The position numbers and the translations under genes are program-made. Below, piece after piece: positions 63,680 through 64,000 of a DNA stretch of 64,000 nt. Under the pieces are notes generated by a model. The model was not told where the DNA came from and did not search any database. It saw only the letters and a program-made list of their open reading frames with translations. The DNA is taken from NCBI GenBank assembly GCA_934339135.1, contig CAKRHP010000009.1:62001-126000 (forward strand), written 5' to 3'. Position 1 is the first letter of the stretch, and each line of letters begins with the position of its first letter. The stretch is from an uncultured Lachnospiraceae bacterium. GTDB taxonomy: Bacteria > Bacillota > Clostridia > Lachnospirales > Lachnospiraceae.

Positions 63680-64000
63680 TGGCTGCACCTCCCTTTTTCT
63701 GCCAATAAGAAGCAACTTCTTCACAACTGGTACACCAGATTTCCGGCTTCGATGTGATATACGCTAACAACTGATCCAGTATCTTTGACTTTCCGGGACT
63801 TCCTGATACCTGCGGATGAAATGCCGTTGATAAGACTGCTCCAAAGCGAAGGGTTCCATCCACCTCATCCTTAAAATTCGACAAAACATCTTCATAGGCG
63901 GATATACGGGGCAGTCCCGCCGGAATTGGCGGATACGCATTATAAACCATCTGAATATAATCATCCACCTCCTGTCTGCAGGAAATCCGGACCGTATGGG
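63672..64000 (-). CDS. Second polysaccharide deacetylase-family protein, 5' end outside window
   Basis: The visible 108 or so C-terminal residues align in layout with the end of the next gene's product: YPPIPAGLPRISAYEDVLSNFKDEVDG then GSPGKSKILDQLLAYITSKPEIW. The frame is open to position 64000. So this is a tandem paralogue of the deacetylase that follows, translationally overlapped with it by 8 bp. The catalytic N-terminal part lies beyond the window. Confidence 0.75.
   Translation of the reverse strand, partial: HTVRISCRQEVDDYIQMVYNAYPPIPAGLPRISAYEDVLSNFKDEVDGTLRFGAVLSTAFHPQVSGSPGKSKILDQLLAYITSKPEIWCTSCEEVASYWQKKGGAANV

Noticed and set aside
1..64000. CRISPR array, prophage, tRNA or rRNA genes
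   Set aside because: No regularly spaced repeats, phage structural genes, integrase, or tRNA-like cloverleaf sequences were seen.

Overview
The window is a chromosomal segment of a motile, fermentative, low-to-mid GC Gram-positive anaerobe. Gene content and order (mbl-flhO-flhP, yvyF-cheX-cheY, tgt-yajC with a TIGR04086-type membrane protein and fused secDF, class II fructose-bisphosphate aldolase, pyruvate formate-lyase with its activase, BioY, CsoR, GntR/YtrA-type ABC operons) and strong AGGAGG ribosome binding sites point to Clostridia, most likely family Lachnospiraceae. No rRNA or tRNA is present, so the genus cannot be fixed.

Layout. 1-7.3 kb (minus strand): Mbl, two flagellar rod proteins, a rod-binding protein, RecD2, ComF, a YvyF-like flagellar operon protein, CheX and the start of CheY. 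7.4-25.5 kb: mostly housekeeping genes (RecJ, PrmA, SecDF, a polysaccharide deacetylase, PHP phosphoesterase, YajC/Tgt, aldolase, patatin, a CsoR-CopA copper module, BioY, AroB). 25.5-35.6 kb: a GntR-regulated ABC operon, a secreted NlpC/P60-like protein, and an operon with two ABC exporters, an AraC regulator and an S66 peptidase, preceded by a possible broken small cationic peptide gene with a structured leader. 35.6-40.9 kb: a ferritin-like protein, PutP, a long MITE-like palindrome and ClpB with a degenerate CIRCE element. 40.9-43.1 kb is a decayed patch: an antitoxin beside a toxin stump, a 3' fragment of metE, and a DUF4474-like gene frameshifted at its signal peptide. 43.3-51.3 kb: metF, metE, a LysR regulator, and pflA/pflB. 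51.6-54.8 kb: a complete RelB/RelE-type pair and a GH31 alpha-xylosidase.

54.9-64 kb is the most interesting part. Five tightly packed genes (dimethylargininase/amidinotransferase-type enzyme, HisC-like aminotransferase, D-2-hydroxyacid dehydrogenase, MATE exporter, nitroreductase) diverge from a GlnQ-type ATPase and a RocB-like M20 peptidase. The two operons are driven by mirror-image promoters with the same spacing (TTGACA-17-TATACT). Each -10 box is overlapped by the same 14-bp motif GTATACTGTATACA, and each promoter is followed by a related leader hairpin with a U tract and a second hairpin. This is a coherent, co-regulated module, plausibly for an arginine-like or guanidino compound; the substrate is inferred, not shown. 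Two tandem polysaccharide deacetylases converge on it from the right edge.

All coordinates, promoters and repeats come from reading the sequence by eye. Family names come from recognised motifs and have not been checked by any search.
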